Below are positions 1 through 5,677 of a stretch of 7,844 nt of DNA, piece by piece. A program made the translations under genes and the position numbers. The stretch is from Candidatus Hydrogenedentota bacterium (GTDB taxonomy: Bacteria > Hydrogenedentota > Hydrogenedentia > Hydrogenedentales > CAITNO01). The notes beneath the pieces were generated by a model. The model searched no databases, was not told where the DNA came from, and saw nothing but the letters and a program-made list of their open reading frames with translations. Location of the stretch: NCBI GenBank assembly GCA_007124105.1, contig SLFT01000293.1, positions 1 through 7,844 of the forward strand, given 5' to 3'. Within the stretch, counting starts at the first letter, position 1. The number at the start of each line of letters is the position of its first letter.

Positions 1-222
1 CGCAAAATTTCGCATCGGACAAAAGGGGTCCATACGTCCATGCAGAAACGCTACGCGGAACTGATCGACAAATTCGGGGTCAGGTCGAACAGGCACGGTT
101 TTGATAAAGAAGCGGAAGCCCTTAAGCAGAGCGCTGAATCTGGGGTTAACCATGCCGCCGAAGAACGGGACCGGTTGCTCAAGGAACTGGGCATTGAGGA
201 CGTTCAAGAACCGGCGGAATAG
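1..222 (+). CDS. Hypothetical protein, probably the C-terminal part of a longer gene
   Basis: The frame is open from the first base of the window to a TAG at 220-222, so this may be the last 73 residues of a longer protein. Alternatively it is a complete 60-residue protein starting at ATG 40, which has an AAGGGG at 23-28 about 11 bases upstream. The visible protein is very charged and lacks hydrophobic segments. It looks largely helical: it contains KRYAELIDKFG near the ATG, a lysine/glutamate-rich middle, and EERDRLLKELGIEDVQEPAE at the end. I do not recognise a family or a catalytic motif. It ends 41 bases before the radical SAM gene and could be co-transcribed with it. That it is a real coding segment is likely, because of its protein-like composition and the close same-strand packing. 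Whether it is partial or complete cannot be decided here. Confidence 0.55.
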   Translation, partial: RKISHRTKGVHTSMQKRYAELIDKFGVRSNRHGFDKEAEALKQSAESGVNHAAEERDRLLKELGIEDVQEPAE

Positions 223-263
223 TATGGTGTGATACACGCTAAGCGCAAGAAAGTATTATTCTC

Positions 264-1601
264 ATGCAGATTGCAATGATAGCCATAAGCGCCACAGGCA
301 GTGTAAATCCGGAACGGGCCGGGCCGGGATTTCAGCGGCCCGCTTTCGCGTCGCGCAATCAGGCCATTGACTCGCTGCCCAGCCTCGCGTTGTTGACGCT
401 GGCGGGTATGACGCCAGACGAACACCGTTGCCGGTACATGGAAGTGCGTAGTGACGCTGACTTTGCCGCGCTGCCGCAGGATGTGGACCTGGTTTGCCTG
501 TCCAGCTATTCCGCTCAAATACATCTGGCCTACGCCACGGCGCGCCACTACCAGCAATTAGGCATTCCAACTGTTATTGGCGGGCCCCATGCCAGCTGTC
601 TTCCCGAGGAGGCCGCCGCGCATTGCGATGCCGTTGCCATTGGCGAGGGCGAGAGCTGCTGGCGAAATATCCTCGAGGACGCTGCGGCCGGAAGGCTCAG
701 GAAATACTATGGTTCCTTGGACGCCTCCTTTGATATGCGCAATGCCGTGATGCCCGCGTATGAACTGCTGGACCACAATAATGGCTACGCGCGCATTACC
801 CTGGAGACCAGTCGCGGTTGTCCCCATCGCTGCGAGTTCTGCGCCAGCAGCGTGTTGCTTGCGCAGAAGTACAAACAGAAACCCATAGACAAGGTGTTGG
901 CCGAAGTGGACCGGATCAAGGCGTGTTGGCCCAGGCCGTTCCTCGAATTGGCGGATGACAATACCTTTGTAAACAGAAAATACTGGATGCAGCTGCTGCC
1001 CGAGCTGAAGAAACGCAAAGTGCGCTGGTTTGCCGAGGCCGATATCCGACTGGGGAATGATCCGGAGCTGCTGGAGTTGCTCGCCGAAAGTGGATGTAAG
1101 GAGGTGTTAATTGGCTTCGAAAGCCCGTCTCCCGGTCACCTTGACGGATTGGAACTTCGCAACGACTGGAAAAGCAAACAAACCCTGGACCCCCGTGATG
1201 CCGTTACAGCCATACAGCAACACGGTATTATGGTGGTAGGTTGTTTTGTGTTTGGCCTGGATTCACAGGAACCGGATATTTTTGACGCTGTGTTTGAGTT
1301 CGTGCGCGATACGCATATTTACGATGTGCAGCTGACCCTGCTTACGCCGTTCCCCGGTACGCCGTTGTATGAGCGCCTCAAACGGGAAGGGCGTCTGCTC
1401 AAGGAGAACGCATGGGAACGCTGCACACTGTTCGATATCAACTTTGTTCCCAAGAATATGAATGTTGAAACCTTGCTTGAAGGCTTTGCGGGGCTTGCCG
1501 TGCGCGTATTCGACGATGATTTTACTGTCGCACGGCGTCGCGAATTGCGTCGCCAGGTTGTGACATTTCGCAGGGAAACGCGAGGCGTATCGCCGATGTA
1601 A
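264..1601 (+). CDS. B12-binding domain-containing radical SAM protein
   Basis: This is a 445-residue enzyme with the two-domain layout of cobalamin-dependent radical SAM proteins. Residues about 35-140 resemble the BchE-type B12-binding domain, with LALLTLAGMTPDEH at 41-54, IGGPHAS at 105-111 and GEGE at 127-130. The radical SAM core follows from about residue 175. Its CxxxCxxC cluster ligands are C186, C190 and C193, preceded by ETSRG. Later core elements are ELADDNTF (228-235), GFESPSPG (284-291) and LTPFPGTPLYERL (360-372). Such enzymes bind a 4Fe-4S cluster and SAM, make a 5'-deoxyadenosyl radical, and often methylate unactivated carbons or rearrange rings. The substrate cannot be read from sequence. 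The start at ATG 264 gives the expected short lead-in before the B12 domain, though its ribosome-binding site is weak. No maturase or natural-product genes lie next to it. The family call is firm and the specific function is unknown. Confidence 0.93.
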   Translation: MQIAMIAISATGSVNPERAGPGFQRPAFASRNQAIDSLPSLALLTLAGMTPDEHRCRYMEVRSDADFAALPQDVDLVCLSSYSAQIHLAYATARHYQQLGIPTVIGGPHASCLPEEAAAHCDAVAIGEGESCWRNILEDAAAGRLRKYYGSLDASFDMRNAVMPAYELLDHNNGYARITLETSRGCPHRCEFCASSVLLAQKYKQKPIDKVLAEVDRIKACWPRPFLELADDNTFVNRKYWMQLLPELKKRKVRWFAEADIRLGNDPELLELLAESGCKEVLIGFESPSPGHLDGLELRNDWKSKQTLDPRDAVTAIQQHGIMVVGCFVFGLDSQEPDIFDAVFEFVRDTHIYDVQLTLLTPFPGTPLYERLKREGRLLKENAWERCTLFDINFVPKNMNVETLLEGFAGLAVRVFDDDFTVARRRELRRQVVTFRRETRGVSPM

Positions 1602-1614
1602 CCGGAGGCAGTGC

Positions 1615-1671
1615 ATGGACTCTGAGCGCCTGCTGAAATCAGCAGGAGCCTTGATAAACGGAATTGCCTGA
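1615..1671 (+). CDS. Putative 18-residue leader peptide or micro-ORF upstream of clpS
   Basis: A tiny frame runs from ATG 1615 to TGA 1669-1671 and encodes MDSERLLKSAGALINGIA. It has one of the best ribosome-binding sites in the window: CGGAGG at 1603-1608, six bases before the ATG. It begins 13 bases after the stop of the radical SAM gene and ends 19 bases before the clpS ATG. Its codons 5-11 coincide with a perfect hairpin at 1629-1646. It could be a translated leader, a translational relay to clpS, or a chance frame behind an SD-like sequence. The peptide has no run of a single amino acid that would mark a classic attenuator. Only the start signal and the position support it, so confidence is modest. 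Confidence 0.35.
   Translation: MDSERLLKSAGALINGIA
1629..1646 (+). other. Perfect stem-loop in the radical SAM-clpS intergenic region
   Basis: CCTGCTGA at 1629-1636 and TCAGCAGG at 1639-1646 are exact reverse complements separated by AA. In RNA the practical loop would be GAAA/AAAT-like with about seven paired bases. No T-run follows (the next bases are AGCCTTGATA), so it is not a normal intrinsic terminator. It lies inside the micro-ORF and upstream of clpS, where it could affect translation, RNA processing or protein binding. Confidence 0.45.
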
Positions 1672-1690
1672 ACAAAGGTGTTGTACTGTT

Positions 1691-2002
1691 ATGGCGCAGG
1701 TAATCACGCCCAAAGAAGATACGGTTGTACGCGACGCAACGAAGGTAAAACGACCTCCGTTGTATAAGGTGTTGCTTCTGAACGACGATTATACAACCAT
1801 GGAATTTGTGGTGATGGTGTTGGAGCGCATTTTTGGCAAGAACCATGCAGACGCTACGCGAATCATGATGAGCGTACATCGTCAGGGAATTGGCGTGGCG
1901 GGTGTTTATGTTAAAGATATAGCGGAGATGAAATGCGATGCTGTGCATCAACTGGCCCAGGCGCATGAATTCCCACTGCGTTGTGATATTGAGCCGGAGT
2001 AG
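1691..2002 (+). CDS. clpS: ATP-dependent Clp protease adaptor protein ClpS
   Basis: This is a 103-residue cytoplasmic adaptor that recognises N-degron substrates (bulky hydrophobic N-terminal residues) and delivers them to ClpA. The protein has the family core PPLYKVLLLNDDYTTMEFV at residues 22-40. The substrate-pocket residues known from E. coli ClpS (N34, D35, M40, H66) correspond here to N31, D32, M37 and H63 in the SVHRQG segment. The C-terminal half carries the expected GVYVKDIAEMKCDAV and EFPLRC strands. The start is ATG 1691, with AAGGTG at 1675-1680 ten bases upstream. A TTG at 1664 in the same frame would add nine residues unlike the family and is not preferred. The length matches the usual about 100-110 residues, including a roughly 20-residue flexible N-terminal arm. 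clpA follows after 39 bases, the usual adaptor-unfoldase pairing. Confidence 0.97.
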   Translation: MAQVITPKEDTVVRDATKVKRPPLYKVLLLNDDYTTMEFVVMVLERIFGKNHADATRIMMSVHRQGIGVAGVYVKDIAEMKCDAVHQLAQAHEFPLRCDIEPE

Positions 2003-2041
2003 CCGCTTTTTTTTGAATATTAGTATGGAGTGTTTCCAACG

Positions 2042-4345
2042 ATGATGAGCAAAGAACTTGAAATCGCCGTTGGCAGCGCGTTGTCGGAAGCGCGAACGCG
2101 CCGTCACGAATATCTATGCGTGGAGCATATCTTGTTTGCGCTTACCCGGGATGGGTTGGGCGCTGATATCATTACGGCCTGCGGCGGCAACCTGGCCTTG
2201 TTGCGCGCCGATCTGGAAGCGTTTTTTGAACAGGACATGGAACGTGTCCCCCAAGAGGAGCAGTTGCAGATTCAGCAGACCCGTGGCCTCGAGCGGATGA
2301 TGCAGCGTGCATTTATGCATGTGCGTTATTCCGGGGGCGAAGAAGTGAATTCAGGCGATATCCTGGCCGCCATACTTGAGGACGAGGGTTCACATGCCGC
2401 ATATTTTTTGACGCGTCAAGGCATTACGCGGTTGGATGTGCTGAATTATATTTCTCATGGTCTGGAAAAAGGTGCGGAAGATGCCGGCCCTGAAGACGAC
2501 GATCCCTTTGGCGACGAATATGACGCTATCGAAGAAGAAGAGGGGCAGGAAAGCGGTCGCGGAAAAAAACGGGCAAGCGCGCTGGAAACATTCGCCGTAT
2601 CACTGACGCAACGCGCGGCGGAAGGTAAACTCGATCCGCTTATTGGACGGGAACAAGAATTGCGTCGCGCTATACGCGTTCTTTGCCGACGCAAGAAAAA
2701 TAATCCGGTGTTTGTGGGCGAACCCGGTACGGGCAAGACAGCGCTGGCTGAGGGGCTGGCGTTATTGTTATACAATGCGCGTGAAGGCAAGGCGAAGCAG
2801 CGTGTGCCCGAACACCTGCAACAGGCGGAAATATTGGCCCTGGATATTCCCGGCATGTTGGCTGGCGCACGCTTCAGAGGCGATTTTGAACAGCGTATCA
2901 AAGGGGTTATCAAGGAAGCGCAACGCAGAAACAATGTGATCCTGTTTATTGACGAAATTCATAACATTGTGGGCGCGGGCGCTACGAACGATTCGAGTCT
3001 GGACGCCTCCACCATCCTGAAACCGGCCCTGGCTTCCGGCGAGTTGCGCTGCATCGGCTCGACGACCTACGCTGATTACAAGAACCACTTCGAGCGTGAC
3101 CATGGACTGTCGCGCCGATTTCAGAAAATAGATTTGAGCGAACCGTCTGTTGCGGAAACCTTTGCTATCCTCAAAGGGCTCCGCGGTCATTATGAGACCC
3201 ATCACAAAATACGGTTTACGGAAACAGCATTGCGCGCGGCGTCCGAGCTCTCGGCGCGGCACATTAACGACCGATTCCTGCCGGACAAGGCCATTGACCT
3301 GATAGACGAGGCGGCAGCCAGTGTGCGTATCGAAGCCGACGCCGCCAGGAAGACGGTACGGCCCGTGGATATCGAGCAGGTGGTCGCTGAAATTGCCGGG
3401 ATTCCCGCCCGTAGCGTCACCAGCTCCGATACGGAGCGGCTTGCCGCGCTCGACTCGGATTTACAGAAGAATGTGTTCGGTCAAGATGAAGCCATCATGC
3501 AGGTAACGCGCGCCATAAAGCGTTCCCGCGCCGGCCTGATTCAGCCCAATAGGCCCATTGGCTGCTTCTTGTTCACAGGGCCCACCGGTGTGGGCAAGAC
3601 AGAGGTGGCGCGTCAGCTTGCCAATACATTGGGCAATCATTTTTCACGATACGACATGAGCGAATACATGGAAAAACACGCTGTGTCGCGTCTTATCGGC
3701 GCACCGCCAGGATACGTGGGATTTGACCAGGGCGGTTTGCTGGTGGACGATATCCGGCGGCATCCGTACACGGTGCTGTTGCTCGACGAAATCGAGAAGG
3801 CTCATCCCGACCTGTTCAATATCTTGTTACAGGTAATGGACAATGCCACGCTCACGGACAACACAGGGCGTAAAGCGGATTTTCGCAATGTTATTCTCGT
3901 GATGACATCAAACGCCGGCGCTCGTGAGCTGGCCGCGTCTAGCATTGGTTTCCACAATCAGCCCGACGACGGCAAGCATAAGAGTTTGAAAGCAATCGAA
4001 AAGGCGTTGACGCCGGAATTTCGTAATCGTCTGGACGCGATTGTCACCTTTAACGCGCTGCCGCCGGCTGTGGTGCTCCTGGTGGTTGATAAGTTCGTGC
4101 GTCAGCTGAACAGGCAACTGGCGGAACGGGATATTACCCTGGCATTGACCGAGGCAGCCCGTTCGCGTCTTGCTGACAGAGGGTACGACCCTAAATTTGG
4201 AGCGCGGCCGTTGGCGCGTGTACTGGCGCGAGACGTTGAAACGCCCCTGGCCGACGAGATTCTGTTCGGGCGACTGAACAAAGGCGGACACGTGATTGTT
4301 GATGTTCATCGTGATGACGATACGTTTATTTTTGAGTACCAATAG
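2042..4345 (+). CDS. clpA: ATP-dependent Clp protease ATP-binding subunit ClpA
   Basis: This is a 767-residue AAA+ unfoldase that works as a hexamer on ClpP and receives N-degron substrates from ClpS. The Clp N-domain spans residues about 2-140 and begins SKELEIAVGSALSEAR, like E. coli ClpA. An acidic linker (about 142-175) follows. AAA domain D1 has Walker A GEPGTGKT 226-233, Walker B with D304 and E305, and arginine fingers R358-R359. D2 has Walker A GPTGVGKT 513-520, Walker B with D582 and E583, FRNR 660-663, and sensor-2 GARPL 720-724. There is no coiled-coil middle domain between the D1 subdomains, which separates it from ClpB and ClpC. The ClpP-docking tripeptide is IGF at 635-637, where E. 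coli ClpA has IGL. The start is ATG 2042 or 2045, with GGAG at 2027-2030. GTG 2030 overlaps that ribosome-binding site and is unlikely. ClpP itself is not in this window. Confidence 0.97.
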   Translation: MMSKELEIAVGSALSEARTRRHEYLCVEHILFALTRDGLGADIITACGGNLALLRADLEAFFEQDMERVPQEEQLQIQQTRGLERMMQRAFMHVRYSGGEEVNSGDILAAILEDEGSHAAYFLTRQGITRLDVLNYISHGLEKGAEDAGPEDDDPFGDEYDAIEEEEGQESGRGKKRASALETFAVSLTQRAAEGKLDPLIGREQELRRAIRVLCRRKKNNPVFVGEPGTGKTALAEGLALLLYNAREGKAKQRVPEHLQQAEILALDIPGMLAGARFRGDFEQRIKGVIKEAQRRNNVILFIDEIHNIVGAGATNDSSLDASTILKPALASGELRCIGSTTYADYKNHFERDHGLSRRFQKIDLSEPSVAETFAILKGLRGHYETHHKIRFTETALRAASELSARHINDRFLPDKAIDLIDEAAASVRIEADAARKTVRPVDIEQVVAEIAGIPARSVTSSDTERLAALDSDLQKNVFGQDEAIMQVTRAIKRSRAGLIQPNRPIGCFLFTGPTGVGKTEVARQLANTLGNHFSRYDMSEYMEKHAVSRLIGAPPGYVGFDQGGLLVDDIRRHPYTVLLLDEIEKAHPDLFNILLQVMDNATLTDNTGRKADFRNVILVMTSNAGARELAASSIGFHNQPDDGKHKSLKAIEKALTPEFRNRLDAIVTFNALPPAVVLLVVDKFVRQLNRQLAERDITLALTEAARSRLADRGYDPKFGARPLARVLARDVETPLADEILFGRLNKGGHVIVDVHRDDDTFIFEYQ

Positions 4346-4360
4346 GGAGCGCCCCTCATA

Positions 4361-4825
4361 ATGTCCCAAAAAATCGTCTATAAAACGGCTGGCGGCGTCG
4401 TTATCAATGAGCGCAATGAGATATTGGCGTTGGAGCGAATTGTAACGCGCGGCGGTCAGGATGTCCATGAAGTACGTCTTCCAAAAGGGCATATTGACCC
4501 TGGTGAAACGGATGAAGAAGCGGCCATTCGTGAAGTTGGCGAAGAATCTGGATACTGGCATGTGGACATCATCGCCGACTTGGGCGAAGGACACAGCAGC
4601 TTCGAACTTGACGGTTTGCGTTATGAACGAGACGAGCGCTATTTTTTGATGCGTCTGTCGGACACGCGTCCGGCGGCGCCGCAGCCTGTCAGCGCCGAGG
4701 AAGCATTATTTTCGCCCCTATGGTTTTTGCCTGAAGAAGCGCCCAGGCGCATGACGTATACAACGGAGCGCATCATGGTCGCGCGCGCCCGCGATATTAT
4801 TCAAAATCAGAAACAGGAAAATTGA
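4361..4825 (+). CDS. Nudix hydrolase
   Basis: This 154-residue protein has an exact Nudix box at residues 43-65. It runs from GHIDPGE through REVGEESGY and fits Gx5Ex7REUxEExGU, with R57, E58, E61 and E62 in the metal-binding helix. It is preceded by VRLPKGH, an arrangement common in diadenosine-polyphosphate hydrolases of the MutT/Ap6A type. The N-terminus KTAGGVVINERNEILAL is the usual first Nudix strand pair. The family hydrolyses nucleoside diphosphates linked to another moiety; the actual substrate is not readable here. The start is ATG 4361. Its ribosome-binding site AGGGAG (4344-4349) overlaps the clpA stop codon, so it probably belongs to the clpS-clpA transcription unit. The -35 box of the next promoter overlaps its own stop codon. 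It is not an obvious part of the Clp pathway; a housekeeping or signalling-nucleotide role is an inference. Confidence 0.93.
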   Translation: MSQKIVYKTAGGVVINERNEILALERIVTRGGQDVHEVRLPKGHIDPGETDEEAAIREVGEESGYWHVDIIADLGEGHSSFELDGLRYERDERYFLMRLSDTRPAAPQPVSAEEALFSPLWFLPEEAPRRMTYTTERIMVARARDIIQNQKQEN

Positions 4826-4851
4826 ACTTTTGTGCAATCTTTTGCTATACT
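4822..4851 (+). promoter_or_regulatory. Sigma-70-type extended -10 promoter for the yceD-rpmF-plsX-fabD operon
   Basis: The -35 box TTGAAC (4822-4827, four of six consensus matches) and the -10 box TATACT (4846-4851, five of six) are separated by 18 bases. TGC immediately before the -10 makes it an extended -10 element. Transcription would start near 4858-4859, leaving a leader of about 30 bases before the GTG start of yceD. The -35 overlaps the stop codon of the Nudix gene. Confidence 0.65.
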
Positions 4852-4870
4852 GCACACATATTGCACACAT
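4831..4870. promoter_or_regulatory. Repeated TGCACA half-sites around the lipid operon promoter, candidate operator
   Basis: TGTGCAAT (4831-4838) lies in the promoter spacer, and its exact reverse complement ATTGCACA (4860-4867) lies just past the predicted start of transcription. In addition TGCACACAT occurs twice as a direct repeat, at 4851-4859 and 4862-4870, exactly 11 bases apart (about one helical turn). The three TGCACA half-sites bracket the -10 box and start site, a position where a bound repressor would block initiation. The motif is not the known FapR site, and I cannot name a regulator. Confidence 0.45.
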
Positions 4871-4888
4871 CTTGAGAGAGGTGGAGCC

Positions 4889-5488
4889 GTGAATGCCCTC
4901 AGAATCCCCATAACCCTGATTGGTGAAGAGGGGTGTGTATTCGAAGAGTGTGTGTCTGTAGCCTCCATTCAACCGCCCGACACCAGGGCTTTACCCGTAG
5001 AAACGGCAACCGTTTCCGGCCGTTTCGAGTCTATGGGCGGTGAATATCTGTTTCGAGGCCATGTACAAGGCGAATATGAAGGCGCCTGCGTACGCTGTCT
5101 CGAACTAGCCCGAATACCCTTTGACGTGGAAGTCGCCTGGGTGTTTGCGGAAGGTCCCGAGGCGGTATTCGAAGAGATTGGGCACGCCGTTGAACTGGAT
5201 AGTGGCAGCGCCCCTGATATTGAAAAAGAGTTGGAAGCGCCGCGCGCTTTCCAGGGACACGACATCAATCTTGACCCCTATGTGTGGGAAGAAGTGGTAT
5301 TTGCGCAGCCGTCCCGTTTTGTGTGTCACGACGACTGCGCGGGGTTGTGTCCCCATTGTGGCGTGAACCGTAACCATCACGCTTGTCATTGCGCGGACAA
5401 CGATACACAAGAGCCTATAGGCAATCGCGGGCTGGCCGTTCTCGCGGACTTGTTTCCGGAATTGGCGCCCAAACAGACGAAGGAATAA
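4889..5488 (+). CDS. yceD: YceD/DUF177 family protein, large rRNA accumulation protein
   Basis: This 199-residue protein has the conserved signature of the DUF177/YceD family, whose gene almost always sits directly before rpmF. YceD is linked in bacteria and plastids to 23S rRNA accumulation or processing. Visible features are ACVRCLE (C67, C70), the acidic INLDPYVWEEVV segment (126-137), and a cysteine cluster VCHDDCAGLCPHCGVNRNHH with C146, C150, C154 and C157, then C166 and C168. The cluster is suggestive of metal binding. The start is GTG 4889, because a strong AGGTGGAG (4879-4886) stands immediately before it and the family N-terminus begins here. A GTG at 4832 would place the coding start inside the promoter. 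The gene is first in an operon with rpmF six bases downstream. The protein is soluble and presumably cytoplasmic. Confidence 0.92.
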   Translation: MNALRIPITLIGEEGCVFEECVSVASIQPPDTRALPVETATVSGRFESMGGEYLFRGHVQGEYEGACVRCLELARIPFDVEVAWVFAEGPEAVFEEIGHAVELDSGSAPDIEKELEAPRAFQGHDINLDPYVWEEVVFAQPSRFVCHDDCAGLCPHCGVNRNHHACHCADNDTQEPIGNRGLAVLADLFPELAPKQTKE

Positions 5489-5494
5489 ACTATC

Positions 5495-5677
5495 ATGGCA
5501 GTACCCCAAAGACGAACTGGAAAAACTAAAAAGCGCATGCGTCGTTCCCATCACGCACTTACGCCTGTGAATGTGACCGAATGTCCTGATTCGGGCGAAC
5601 CGAAGCTGCCCCATCGCGTCTGTCTGAAGACCGGCTTCTATAAAGGGCGGGTCGTTGTTAAGCCCGAAACGGATTGA
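5495..5677 (+). CDS. rpmF: Large ribosomal subunit protein bL32, with half of the zinc ribbon lost
   Basis: This is a 60-residue basic protein with the L32 N-terminus MAVPQRRTGKTKKRMRRSHH and the GFYKGRVV motif near the end. L32 sits in the 50S subunit near the peptidyl transferase region. Zinc-type L32 has two CxxC pairs. Here the first pair reads CPDS (C30 kept, position 33 is Ser) and the second reads CLKT (C43 kept, position 46 is Thr). Only two of four zinc ligands remain, and a classic zinc ribbon is not expected. The start is ATG 5495, with AAGGA at 5480-5484. The stop TGA at 5675-5677 overlaps the plsX ATG as TGATG, implying translational coupling. The yceD-rpmF-plsX order is widely conserved. 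Identity as L32 is firm. Confidence 0.97.
   Translation: MAVPQRRTGKTKKRMRRSHHALTPVNVTECPDSGEPKLPHRVCLKTGFYKGRVVVKPETD

Noticed and set aside
227..237. Short dyad GTGT-GAT-ACAC before the radical SAM gene
   Set aside because: The arms are only four bases with no extension, no T-run and no convincing promoter around it. Chance is a sufficient explanation.
1664..1690. TTG at 1664 as the clpS start
   Set aside because: It adds nine residues (with two cysteines) unlike ClpS proteins, and its nearest SD is about 15 bases away. ATG 1691 has AAGGTG at a workable distance.
2003..2020. T-run after clpS (eight Ts at about 2006-2013) as a terminator
   Set aside because: No GC-rich inverted repeat precedes it; the bases before it contain direct repeats of AGCCG but no pairing arms. 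clpA follows closely and is probably co-transcribed.
1319..2107. Minus-strand open frame of 262 codons
   Set aside because: It runs antisense across the end of the radical SAM gene, the intergenic gap and all of clpS, whose coding is certain. Its translation is rich in Arg, His and Ser with no recognisable motif.
3908..4594. Minus-strand open frame of 228 codons
   Set aside because: It lies antisense to the ClpA D2 domain and the Nudix box, both unmistakable on the plus strand. It is a shadow of their codon structure.
4832..4888. GTG at 4832 as the yceD start
   Set aside because: It would place coding sequence over the -10 box and the repeat cluster. GTG 4889 has a strong ribosome-binding site and fits the family N-terminus.
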